The translations under genes and the position numbers were made by a program. A stretch of DNA of 5,178 bases from JAFGFG01 sp964442905 (GTDB taxonomy: Archaea > Aenigmatarchaeota > Aenigmatarchaeia > QMZP01 > JAFGSV01): assembly GCA_964442905.1 (NCBI GenBank), contig CAYUBD010000055.1, positions 1 to 5,178 of the forward strand, read 5' to 3'. Below, one piece after another: positions 1 to 5,178 of this stretch. Under the pieces are notes generated by a model that saw only the letters and a list, made by a program, of their open reading frames with translations, searched no databases and had not been told where the DNA came from. How positions within the stretch are numbered: position 1 is the first letter of the stretch; the number at the start of each line of letters is the position of its first letter.

Positions 1-880
1 TGCCGCAGATGACTGGCTTCCCGGAGGCCATGGCCTCTACAGGCGTGAATCCGAAGTCCTCGTCTTTTGCCGTGGTTATGAACCCTTTGCAGTTGGCATA
101 CAGGTCTGCGAGCCTTTTCTGATCAACCCAACTGAGAATCGTGACGTTGTCCGGCTTTATGCTTTCTATGTATTTCCTGTAATCTTGGAAGTGCACCGCC
201 TTCTCGTAGCTCCCTACCATGATGAGCTTCTCGTCAGGCATCCTCCTGAAGGCGTTCATCTGCATCTCTATCCTCTTGAACATTATCAGCCTGTTTACGC
301 TGAGCCAGTAATCACCAGATTCGCCGCAACGGAATTTTCCGGTTTCGACCGGCGGGTGTATCACAGTGGCATCCCTCTTGAGGTATCTCTTCACCCTCCC
401 TCTGGTGTTCTCCGAGTTGCATACCATCCTGTCCACATGCTTCACGTACTTCATGTTGAGGTGACGATTGTACCTGACCCACATGTCAAAAACCGGTCTA
501 CTCAGTGGAGGTGTCTGGGTCCGCCTTACATAGTTGTAAAGGTCCCATATCTCACGTATAGGTGAATGGACGTACCAGAGGTTGGGCTTGTTCTTCACGG
601 CAGCCGAAACTGCCCAGTCGCCTCCTATTATGAAGTGGTCGTAGAATCTGCTGAGATTTAGCCGCCTGAATTTCCACAGTGCCATCTGCTGCCTGTAAGG
701 CGCATTAACGGGAAGCCAACCCAGCGTTTTCACCCTGGCGTCAAATCCCATCTTTTTTATCATGTCATGGTCGGCAACCGTGGAGTAGATGTCAGCCCCG
801 AGTTCTCTAGCGAGGATAAGACTGACCCTCTCAGCGCCCCCGATGTTGTCCATGTAGTTGTGGAATATGGCCGTTTTCAT
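1..880 (-). CDS. GT4-family glycosyltransferase, C-terminus cut off by window edge
   Basis: The frame is open from ATG at 880-878 to the left edge, giving 293 residues with no stop. It reads as a GT-B fold glycosyltransferase of family GT4, which transfers a sugar from a nucleotide donor to a glycan or lipid-linked acceptor, presumably at the cytoplasmic face of the membrane. Seen: an N-terminal GGAERV motif (residues 14-19) typical of the acceptor-binding domain; VCNSENT near 153-159, then VIHPP near 173-177, the usual linker into the second domain; SVNRL...FKRIE at 194-205, matching the GRL...K donor-domain entry; and the donor-site motif EDFGFTPVE at 274-282, the E-x7-E pair. Roughly 60-90 residues after that motif are missing, judged from usual GT4 length. 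Arg codons are 20 of 25 AGG/AGA. It follows the SGNH gene after 45 nt with no clear Shine-Dalgarno, so it may have its own promoter and a short leader. Donor and acceptor are unknown. Confidence 0.9.
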   Translation of the reverse strand, partial: MKTAIFHNYMDNIGGAERVSLILARELGADIYSTVADHDMIKKMGFDARVKTLGWLPVNAPYRQQMALWKFRRLNLSRFYDHFIIGGDWAVSAAVKNKPNLWYVHSPIREIWDLYNYVRRTQTPPLSRPVFDMWVRYNRHLNMKYVKHVDRMVCNSENTRGRVKRYLKRDATVIHPPVETGKFRCGESGDYWLSVNRLIMFKRIEMQMNAFRRMPDEKLIMVGSYEKAVHFQDYRKYIESIKPDNVTILSWVDQKRLADLYANCKGFITTAKDEDFGFTPVEAMASGKPVICG

Positions 881-925
881 AACTAATAAATATGAAAGAA
901 AAAATAAAAGTTATCACTTTTATAC
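881..925 (-). promoter_or_regulatory. 45-nt spacer with TATA-like box upstream of the last GT4 gene
   Basis: This is the only real intergenic gap in the window; the other genes overlap or lie 6 nt apart. On the minus strand TATAAAAG occupies 924-917, about 40 nt upstream of the ATG at 880. In archaea a TATA box sits some 25-30 nt before the transcription start, which would give a leader of about 10-15 nt. That fits the absence of a Shine-Dalgarno before this ATG. The spacer is almost all A/T, so the box could occur by chance, and the same bases form the hairpin listed separately. Confidence 0.3.
899..923 (-). terminator. AT-rich hairpin plus T-run after the SGNH gene
   Basis: A perfect 8-bp inverted repeat, ATAAAAGT at 904-911 and ACTTTTAT at 916-923, surrounds a 4-nt loop. 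Read on the minus strand it starts 2 nt after the SGNH stop codon and is followed directly by five Ts (903-899). The layout is that of an intrinsic terminator, but the stem has only two G-C pairs and would be weak. In an archaeon the T-run alone could matter more than the stem. It may reduce read-through into the next gene. Confidence 0.35.
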
Positions 926-1948
926 TCATTGAAATGATTCGTCTTTTTCGTTGATATCAAGTTCAGTCAAGTATTCTAGTTCTTGGTATAGAATTGTGCC
1001 CATAATTCTGTTACCCTCATCGGTGAAGTGACTCTCATCAATAAATAAATCATCTCTGGTTTCAAACATTTCGTATATGTCAATAACCGGTACTCCACTC
1101 CAATTTGCAATTTTCACGGTCATGTTATTATAAGACTCTGCGTACGTTTTCCACCATAAGGGATTCTTTTTTTCACCAGGATAATATATGTAGGGCCTAG
1201 TCAAGAGAATTATCCGTATGTCATTACTTTCTGCGATATTTATCATGTCCAGAAAGTTTTCCTCATAGTCTTCCATTGAAACCCTGTGGACTAGTTCAAT
1301 GTCATTGTACACGAGTATTCTAATCTTATCTGTAATAGACTTTATTAGGAGGTATAAACGGAGATTTTGAATTGGATTCCGTTGCTCAGCCCAATACTTG
1401 TCAGCTATTTGGACCATGTGTGCATCATTCGCCCCAAAACTTATGATGACCATGTCTGGATGATACTTCAATATTTCCTTTAAGCGGGATAATCCCTGAA
1501 ATGATGAGTATCCCCACACGCCTGCATTCACCACCGTGATATTTTCATATTTTTCTCTCAATTTTTGTTCCAAATAGTGAGGCCAGCTGGTATCTTCATA
1601 AACTCTGGACCCAAGCGTATTTGAGTCGCCTATGGCAACTATTACATATTCGTCATTGAATTGAACATCGAAAAGTTCTCCTCTAAAGCCTTGTTCATTA
1701 AAAACCCCGAAATTTGGTCTCGGACGCCATAAAAACTCCGGATTATATACAAAATATTTTTCATCAAAAGTATGATAATACCTCCAGTCATTTCTGCTGA
1801 TGTCATTGTCAATTTCTATGCGAAGCGGGAAATAAGTGTAATTGATAAACCATAAAGACAGTTCCAATATAATTAGAGATGATGTGACTCCGAAAAATAG
1901 TAACAAAGTCTTGTAAAACATCTCATGTTTTTGATTATCATTTTTCAT
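926..1948 (-). CDS. Membrane-anchored SGNH/GDSL-family hydrolase or acyltransferase
   Basis: A 340-residue protein from ATG at 1948-1946. A longer reading would start at TTG 1957; ATG is preferred and leaves an 11-nt overlap with the upstream GT2. One hydrophobic segment at about residues 13-35 is a probable signal anchor that would put the catalytic domain outside the cell. All four SGNH blocks are visible: GDSN at 107-110 with nucleophile Ser109, NAG at 141-143 with oxyanion Gly143, GAND at 172-175 with Asn174, and DESH at 304-307 with the Asp/His pair. The stretch before block I (LWRPRPN and NEQGFRG) is typical of SGNH proteins found in polysaccharide clusters. Members of the superfamily cleave or transfer acyl groups, so adding or removing an O-acetyl-type group on the glycan is the likely role here; direction and substrate are inference. 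It is AT-rich (18 G/C in the 60 bases 1321-1380), unlike the GC-richer genes on each side, which hints at a separate origin. Confidence 0.87.
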   Translation of the reverse strand: MKNDNQKHEMFYKTLLLFFGVTSSLIILELSLWFINYTYFPLRIEIDNDISRNDWRYYHTFDEKYFVYNPEFLWRPRPNFGVFNEQGFRGELFDVQFNDEYVIVAIGDSNTLGSRVYEDTSWPHYLEQKLREKYENITVVNAGVWGYSSFQGLSRLKEILKYHPDMVIISFGANDAHMVQIADKYWAEQRNPIQNLRLYLLIKSITDKIRILVYNDIELVHRVSMEDYEENFLDMINIAESNDIRIILLTRPYIYYPGEKKNPLWWKTYAESYNNMTVKIANWSGVPVIDIYEMFETRDDLFIDESHFTDEGNRIMGTILYQELEYLTELDINEKDESFQ

Positions 1949-2501
1949 CTTGACCAACAGCGCTTTCAGAAATTATCAGCTTCATGTGCCTCCATCCGTC
2001 CCTGAAGCTCTTCATTTTTGTTTTTCCCAGTCTTTTTCGGTAGCATATGGGAACCTCACCCATCCTGAGTCCCTTGCGCTTTGCCTCTATAATCATTTCG
2101 GAGGCGAACTCCATGCCAAGAGTCTTAAGGTCGAGTTTCCGGAGAGCGTCCCCGCTGATGGCCCTGAATCCGGAGCGGGCATCCCTGATGCCGGTACGAT
2201 GGAACGTGTTAAGGAGGCAGCTAAGCAGTGGGTTTCCTATGTGCCTGTGCAGCCACGGCATGGAGCCGGTGTCCATGCCCCCCTTAAACCGGTTCCCAAT
2301 GACGAATTCGTAGCCCTCTGACACCTTCTCAATGAAAAGTGGGATCTCCGAAAGGTCGTAAGTGTTGTCGGAGTCGGCCATTATCACATAGTCTCCGCTG
2401 ACATGTCTAAGGCCTTCTTTGTACGCATTTCCGTACCCTGCTTCATGCTTAACAACCTCTGCTCCCATTCTTTTTGTAATTCTTTTAGATTGGTCATTCA
2501 T
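1938..2501 (-). CDS. GT2 glycosyltransferase lacking its N-terminal ~44 residues (probable remnant)
   Basis: A 187-residue frame from ATG at 2501-2499; ATG 2507 and TTG 2513 are longer alternatives. The body is clearly a GT2 enzyme of the dolichyl- or polyprenyl-phosphate sugar synthase type: GYGNAYKEGL at 22-31, MADSDNTY at 41-48 with the metal-binding DSD at 43-45, GNRFKGG at 69-75, DARSGFRA at 107-114, and a basic RKRLGKTKMKSF segment at 155-166. Missing is the first beta-alpha-beta unit, with the family's PxYNEE and VDNxSxD motifs that hold the nucleotide. Against the complete GT2 at 3610-4326, Gly13-Ala14 here match Gly57-Ala58 there, so about 44 residues are absent. An in-frame TAA at 2525-2523 prevents any upstream extension. 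The start overlaps the last 8 nt of the GT4 gene and has its own GAGG site, so it could still be translated. Without the nucleotide-binding strand it is probably inactive alone. It is GC-rich (35 of 60 at 2101-2160), with an AT-rich 5' end. Confidence 0.8.
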   Translation of the reverse strand: MNDQSKRITKRMGAEVVKHEAGYGNAYKEGLRHVSGDYVIMADSDNTYDLSEIPLFIEKVSEGYEFVIGNRFKGGMDTGSMPWLHRHIGNPLLSCLLNTFHRTGIRDARSGFRAISGDALRKLDLKTLGMEFASEMIIEAKRKGLRMGEVPICYRKRLGKTKMKSFRDGWRHMKLIISESAVGQDEK

Positions 2502-3603
2502 ACACATCCTCAAACTGCATAATTACATTATTCCAACCATATTTTCTAACATATGCTTTGCATTTTGCTTTCCAATCCTTTTTCTTTAAACTCTTGATTA
2601 TATTCTCTGCTATATCCTTTTCATTTAAATTGCAAACATATCCATTCTTGCCTTCTTTTATCAAATCTTTACTTGCATTATCTTTGTGGGAGATGGCTAT
2701 AACTGGAATTCCACAGGCATTAGCTTCAATAACTGTTATTCCAAACCCTTCCCTCTCTGATGGAAGAACAAAGACTTTGCTTGATTTCATTAGTGATATA
2801 ACTTCATCATGTTCTTTAACAAATCCTTTGAAAATTATGTTCTTTGTCAGATTAAGCTGTTTTGTTAGGGATTTTAGATTTTGCATTTCTGGCCCATCAC
2901 CCGCAATAATGCATTTTAAATTTTTATTTTTGATATAACTCATTGCCTTTATTAGAATATTTACATTTTTATGAGTTAGAAGTCTTCCTGCAAATATTAT
3001 ATCTGATTTTTCTTTTGAAGGTTTTACTTTTTCTGTTTCTTTAATGTTTATTGCATTTGGAATGACAATTATCTTATTTGCATTTACTTTAAGTTGATTA
3101 ATGAGCTTGTCTTTTGTATGTTCTGATACTACAATTATTTTATTAGGAAGTTTGGATGAGAATTTTTCTAAAATATAACCAAATATCCCTTTCCATCCAA
3201 GGTATTTTTTCCAATATTCTTTTCCCCAAACTTCATGCCAGGTTATAATAAACTTCTTTCTTTTTGTTAGACAGGCAAGTTTACATGGCAAGAGATGAAA
3301 ATAAACCATATGGTCTGCATCTAAAACATCAAAATCTTCTTGTAATAATTTAAATGCAGAAAATCCAAATCTAATTCCCTGTTCTATACTTCTTCTTCCA
3401 TTTGCATATAATGGAAGGGGTTTGCATATTCCATGCAAATAGAAACCATCCTTTTTTATTATGTCCTTTCCTTCCCAGAATTTCATAGTGTAAAAATGAA
3501 CTTCATTATCTTTTGAAAGCTGTCTTGCTAAATCATAAGAACGAGTTTCTTTTCCACCTTTGTTGTAAGGATAAATAGAATCTGATACAAGAGCTATTTT
3601 CAT
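2494..3603 (-). CDS. GT4-family glycosyltransferase, complete
   Basis: A 369-residue GT-B enzyme, a normal length for GT4, starting at ATG 3603-3601 and ending at TGA 2496-2494. It would transfer a sugar from a nucleotide-sugar to a growing glycan in the cytoplasm. Seen: beta strand KIALVSDSIYPY at 2-13 followed by GGKE at 16-19 in the acceptor domain; IIVVSEHTKDKL at 156-167 and VIPNAI at 180-185 before the second domain; FAGRLLTHKN at 204-213; IAGDGPE at 233-239; the E-x7-E donor motif at E285-E293 within EREGFGITVIEA; and a C-terminal helix with YVRKYGWNN at 351-359, the usual family ending. It is the most AT-rich gene here (15 G/C in the 60 bases 2941-3000) and lysine-rich, very unlike the membrane-protein gene and the body of the truncated GT2. 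It sits 6 nt after the complete GT2, with which it probably travelled. Specific sugar unknown. Confidence 0.93.
   Translation of the reverse strand: MKIALVSDSIYPYNKGGKETRSYDLARQLSKDNEVHFYTMKFWEGKDIIKKDGFYLHGICKPLPLYANGRRSIEQGIRFGFSAFKLLQEDFDVLDADHMVYFHLLPCKLACLTKRKKFIITWHEVWGKEYWKKYLGWKGIFGYILEKFSSKLPNKIIVVSEHTKDKLINQLKVNANKIIVIPNAINIKETEKVKPSKEKSDIIFAGRLLTHKNVNILIKAMSYIKNKNLKCIIAGDGPEMQNLKSLTKQLNLTKNIIFKGFVKEHDEVISLMKSSKVFVLPSEREGFGITVIEANACGIPVIAISHKDNASKDLIKEGKNGYVCNLNEKDIAENIIKSLKKKDWKAKCKAYVRKYGWNNVIMQFEDVYE
2508..2511 (-). promoter_or_regulatory. Shine-Dalgarno deciding the start of the truncated GT2
   Basis: GAGG at 2511-2508 lies 6 nt before ATG 2501, inside the last codons of the GT4 gene. 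It favours 2501 over ATG 2507 or TTG 2513, which are too close to it or include it. Because the GT4 coding sequence supplies it, translation of the remnant may be accidental. Confidence 0.45.
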
Positions 3604-3609
3604 TTTAAA

Positions 3610-3616
3610 TCACTCC
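3610..3616 (-). promoter_or_regulatory. Shine-Dalgarno for the complete GT4 gene
   Basis: GGAGTGA at 3616-3610 is close to the consensus GGAGGTGA and leaves 6-9 nt to ATG 3603, depending on how it pairs. Its last three bases are the TGA stop of the upstream GT2, so termination and initiation share one site and the two genes are likely translated together. Confidence 0.7.
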
Positions 3617-4326
3617 TTTGGCTTCCACCCCTTATTTCTTATAAGCATCCAGGTTATTTTTAATCCGTCTTTCATTGGTGAGAGTTTTGATTTGGCTTTC
3701 CCATCTCTTGGACTATAAGTTATTGGAACAGAGTATATTTTATGCCCAAGCCTAGCCAGCTTACTTATCATTTCAGCTTCTATTGCGAAGCCCTTTGATT
3801 CTATATATCTATTAAGATTAACAATGACTTTTCTCTTCCAGGCAAAATATCCAGTGCAGGTATCTGTCACATTTGCATTAGTATAAAAATTTCTTGTTGT
3901 GAAAGTAAAAAACCAGTTCGCAAGTCTGTGAGATGGGCTCATTGAATGTCCATTCATCTTGCCTTCTAATCTTGAACCTACAACAACGTCACAGAAATTA
4001 CTTTCTAATGGCTCTATTAAACGCAGGATTTCATATGTTTTGTATGTGTCATCTCCATCAAGCATTACAACATAATCAGTATCTTTTGGTATATTTCTAA
4101 AACCTGTTCTCATTGCATTTCCTTTTCCTTGCTGAGGTTCAAATATGACTCTTGCTCCTTTACCTTTTGCTATTTTGGGTGTGTTGTCTTTGGAATTATT
4201 GTCTATTACTAATACTTCAATAGAATAACCTGCTTTTTTTAGTTTGTCTCTTGGAATGCCATCAATGACTTTTCCTATTCCTTTCTCTTCATTATAGCAT
4301 GGAACTAATAGGGTTATTTTCTTCAT
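3610..4326 (-). CDS. GT2-family glycosyltransferase (polyprenyl/dolichyl-phosphate sugar synthase-like), complete
   Basis: A 238-residue GT-A enzyme from ATG 4326-4324. The N-terminus has the classic LLVPCYNEEKGIGK at 6-19 and VIDNNSKDNT at 40-49, which form the nucleotide pocket, then GKGNAMRTG at 67-75, the metal-binding DGDD at 90-93, VGSRLEGKMNG at 116-126, TCTGYFAWKR at 156-165 and GFAIEAEM at 179-186. Length and motif order match the soluble GT2 enzymes that charge polyprenyl or dolichyl phosphate with a single sugar, or that extend lipid-linked glycans. There is no membrane segment after the catalytic domain. The start overlaps the stop of the membrane-protein gene as ATGA (4326-4323), and the GT4 gene follows after 6 nt, so translation is probably coupled throughout. 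Base composition is AT-rich (21 G/C in the 60 bases 4021-4080), dropping sharply from the upstream gene. The donor sugar cannot be told from the sequence. Confidence 0.93.
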   Translation of the reverse strand: MKKITLLVPCYNEEKGIGKVIDGIPRDKLKKAGYSIEVLVIDNNSKDNTPKIAKGKGARVIFEPQQGKGNAMRTGFRNIPKDTDYVVMLDGDDTYKTYEILRLIEPLESNFCDVVVGSRLEGKMNGHSMSPSHRLANWFFTFTTRNFYTNANVTDTCTGYFAWKRKVIVNLNRYIESKGFAIEAEMISKLARLGHKIYSVPITYSPRDGKAKSKLSPMKDGLKITWMLIRNKGWKPKE

Positions 4327-5178
4327 TTTCTCACCCTGTAGACGTAGTCTCCCCTGTCGTATACCTCAGCCAGAAACCCACAATCCAGAGGAACCATCGA
4401 CAACACGAAATCGATATTTTCATCATCGATTATTTCGAGCCTTTCGACGCAGTCGGAGGCGGCGAACACCGAGAAGATTGCTATGTCTCCGTGGCCGAGG
4501 TTCGACGGCATCACCGCGACCGCATGGTTCCTGCTTATAGGATAGAGTCCGAGGGAGATGAGACTGTCAGCCAGCACGACGTTGCCGCTGCCATAGTTGT
4601 CTCCTATGAACTTTATAGCTTCGTAGTCTTGCTCTCCAAGCAAGTGGAGCAGCACGAGGTCCCTTTCACTTATATTGTAATAATTAAGGAAGATTGTGCC
4701 AAAGACGGTCAGAGCTAGCACTAGGACGAGGACTAGCGGGATGAAATTCTTGTATCTCGAAGGTAGAAGCCTTCCGGTGATGTCACGCACGACTTTGAGT
4801 ATATGGAAAAGCCCGATTGCCGCGAGGGGCGCAAGGCCCACTAGGAGGTAATAGATGCTCCTCTCGTAAGCGAAGAAGAGGCCGGCGCCCGCTATCCTGT
4901 AAGAGATTAGGTTCAGGATGAACACGGCAGGCCAGATTATGAACATGGTGCCCATGTTCTTTTTTATTGCGGCAAATACCCCGGCGGCCGCGAGGACCGT
5001 CGGCAGCAGGCCGTAGAATAATATGGGGGAGTAGTCGTACTGGAACGACGTCCAGCCGAGGCTGAGGACAGAAAAGTCAGGGAATACCACGAGAGCCAGC
5101 AGGAGTACTAGTGCCATCAGGCCTGAGCCCGAAACGGGCAGCAGGTTCCTCTTCAGGAACCCCTTCATCGGAGCCTTC
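4323..5178 (-). CDS. Multi-spanning membrane protein with soluble C-terminal domain, probably C-terminal part of a GT-C-like protein
   Basis: Reading from ATG 5168 gives 281 residues, but the frame stays open to the window edge (Lys-Ala-Pro before that Met) with no strong Shine-Dalgarno, so the true start may lie outside. Hydrophobic segments fall at about 14-31, 47-68, 73-91, 105-125 and 142-162. A soluble domain of about 115 residues follows, with Cys240 and Cys263, which could pair if the domain is outside the cell, and ends in YVYRVRK. The segment ERSIYYLLVGLAPLA (102-116) and the layout of helices then a small C-terminal domain resemble archaeal GT-C membrane glycosyltransferases and oligosaccharyltransferase-like proteins. 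The acidic catalytic loop of that fold would lie further upstream and cannot be seen, so the assignment is an inference. The gene is GC-rich (34 of 60 at 4801-4860) and its stop overlaps the GT2 start, placing it first in the visible operon. Confidence 0.75.
   Translation of the reverse strand, partial: KAPMKGFLKRNLLPVSGSGLMALVLLLALVVFPDFSVLSLGWTSFQYDYSPILFYGLLPTVLAAAGVFAAIKKNMGTMFIIWPAVFILNLISYRIAGAGLFFAYERSIYYLLVGLAPLAAIGLFHILKVVRDITGRLLPSRYKNFIPLVLVLVLALTVFGTIFLNYYNISERDLVLLHLLGEQDYEAIKFIGDNYGSGNVVLADSLISLGLYPISRNHAVAVMPSNLGHGDIAIFSVFAASDCVERLEIIDDENIDFVLSMVPLDCGFLAEVYDRGDYVYRVRK
4330..4335 (-). promoter_or_regulatory. Shine-Dalgarno for the complete GT2 gene
   Basis: GGTGAG at 4335-4330 sits in the last codons of the membrane-protein gene, 3-5 nt before ATG 4326, and matches the GGTGA part of the consensus. 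With the ATGA overlap it supports translational coupling and fixes the start at 4326. Confidence 0.55.

Larger units (their letters stand above)
2494..4326. other. AT-rich two-gene glycosyltransferase island (candidate exchanged cassette)
   Basis: The complete GT2 and GT4 genes form a block of low G+C between GC-richer coding sequence. Sample 60-base lines give 15 G/C (2941) and 21 (4021) inside, against 34 (4801) and 35 (2101) outside. The right boundary coincides with the ATGA overlap at 4323-4326. The left boundary lies near the GT4 stop, where the next gene lacks its N-terminus; composition rises again between about 2490 and 2410. I see no terminal inverted repeat, target duplication or transposase, so homologous or illegitimate recombination is likelier than transposition. 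Confidence 0.45.

Noticed and set aside
185..565. Plus-strand open frame of 126 codons
   Set aside because: It lies wholly opposite the well-supported GT4 gene at 1-880, and its translation has no recognisable motif.
1949..1957. TTG start at 1957 for the SGNH gene
   Set aside because: An ATG lies three codons further on, no better ribosome site favours the TTG, and the TTG start would only lengthen the overlap.
1950..2321. Two overlapping plus-strand frames opposite the truncated GT2
   Set aside because: The opposite strand encodes conserved GT2 motifs (GNRFKGG, DARSGFRA); the plus-strand products have none.
2558..2938. Plus-strand frame with a hydrophobic, Phe-rich product
   Set aside because: It is the complement of Lys-rich GT4 codons (AAA read as TTT gives Phe), so its hydrophobic look is an artefact.
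2494..4326. Insertion-sequence or transposon explanation for the AT-rich island
   Set aside because: No transposase frame, terminal inverted repeat or matching direct repeat was found by eye at the two boundaries.
4299..4718. Plus-strand open frame of 139 codons opposite the membrane-protein gene
   Set aside because: It is antisense to a gene with clear membrane segments and has no family motifs; GC-rich archaeal-type codon use often leaves such shadow frames.
1..5178. CRISPR array, tRNA/rRNA gene or defence system
   Set aside because: No regularly spaced repeats or RNA-gene signatures were seen, and nearly every base is covered by glycan-type coding sequence.

Overview
The window looks like part of a surface-glycan or protein-glycosylation gene cluster, probably from an archaeon. 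The domain assignment is an inference. Arginine is written mostly as AGG/AGA (20 of 25 Arg codons in the gene at the left edge), ATA is a common isoleucine codon, and Shine-Dalgarno sites (GGTGAG, GGAGTGA, GAGG) and stop/start overlaps are tight. No rRNA, tRNA, CRISPR array, transposase or other species-defining marker is present, so no lineage can be named.

All six genes lie on the minus strand and read from the right edge to the left edge. In order of transcription they are: (1) the C-terminal part, or possibly all, of a multi-spanning membrane protein with a soluble C-terminal domain; (2) a complete GT2 glycosyltransferase coupled to it by an ATGA overlap; (3) a complete GT4 glycosyltransferase 6 nt further on; (4) a GT2 glycosyltransferase missing about 44 N-terminal residues, whose start overlaps the end of gene 3; (5) a membrane-anchored SGNH/GDSL hydrolase or acyltransferase overlapping gene 4; (6) after a 45-nt gap, a GT4 glycosyltransferase cut off by the left edge just after its donor-binding motif. 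The gap holds a small AT-rich hairpin with a T-run and a TATA-like box, and is the only place where transcription might plausibly stop or restart.

Together these genes fit assembly of a lipid-linked or surface glycan: GT2 and GT4 enzymes add sugars on the cytoplasmic side, the SGNH enzyme would add or remove an acyl group, and the multi-spanning protein would act in the membrane. Substrates cannot be read from the sequence.

The most notable structure is a base-composition mosaic. Genes 2 and 3 (about 2494-4326) are AT-rich, while gene 1, most of gene 4 and gene 6 are GC-richer; gene 5 is again AT-rich. The island begins at the ATGA overlap with gene 1. It ends where gene 4 has lost its N-terminus. 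This is what exchange of a glycosyltransferase cassette by recombination would leave behind, with gene 4 damaged at the junction. I see no wholly new system here; the cassette junction and the beheaded GT2 are the points worth following up.
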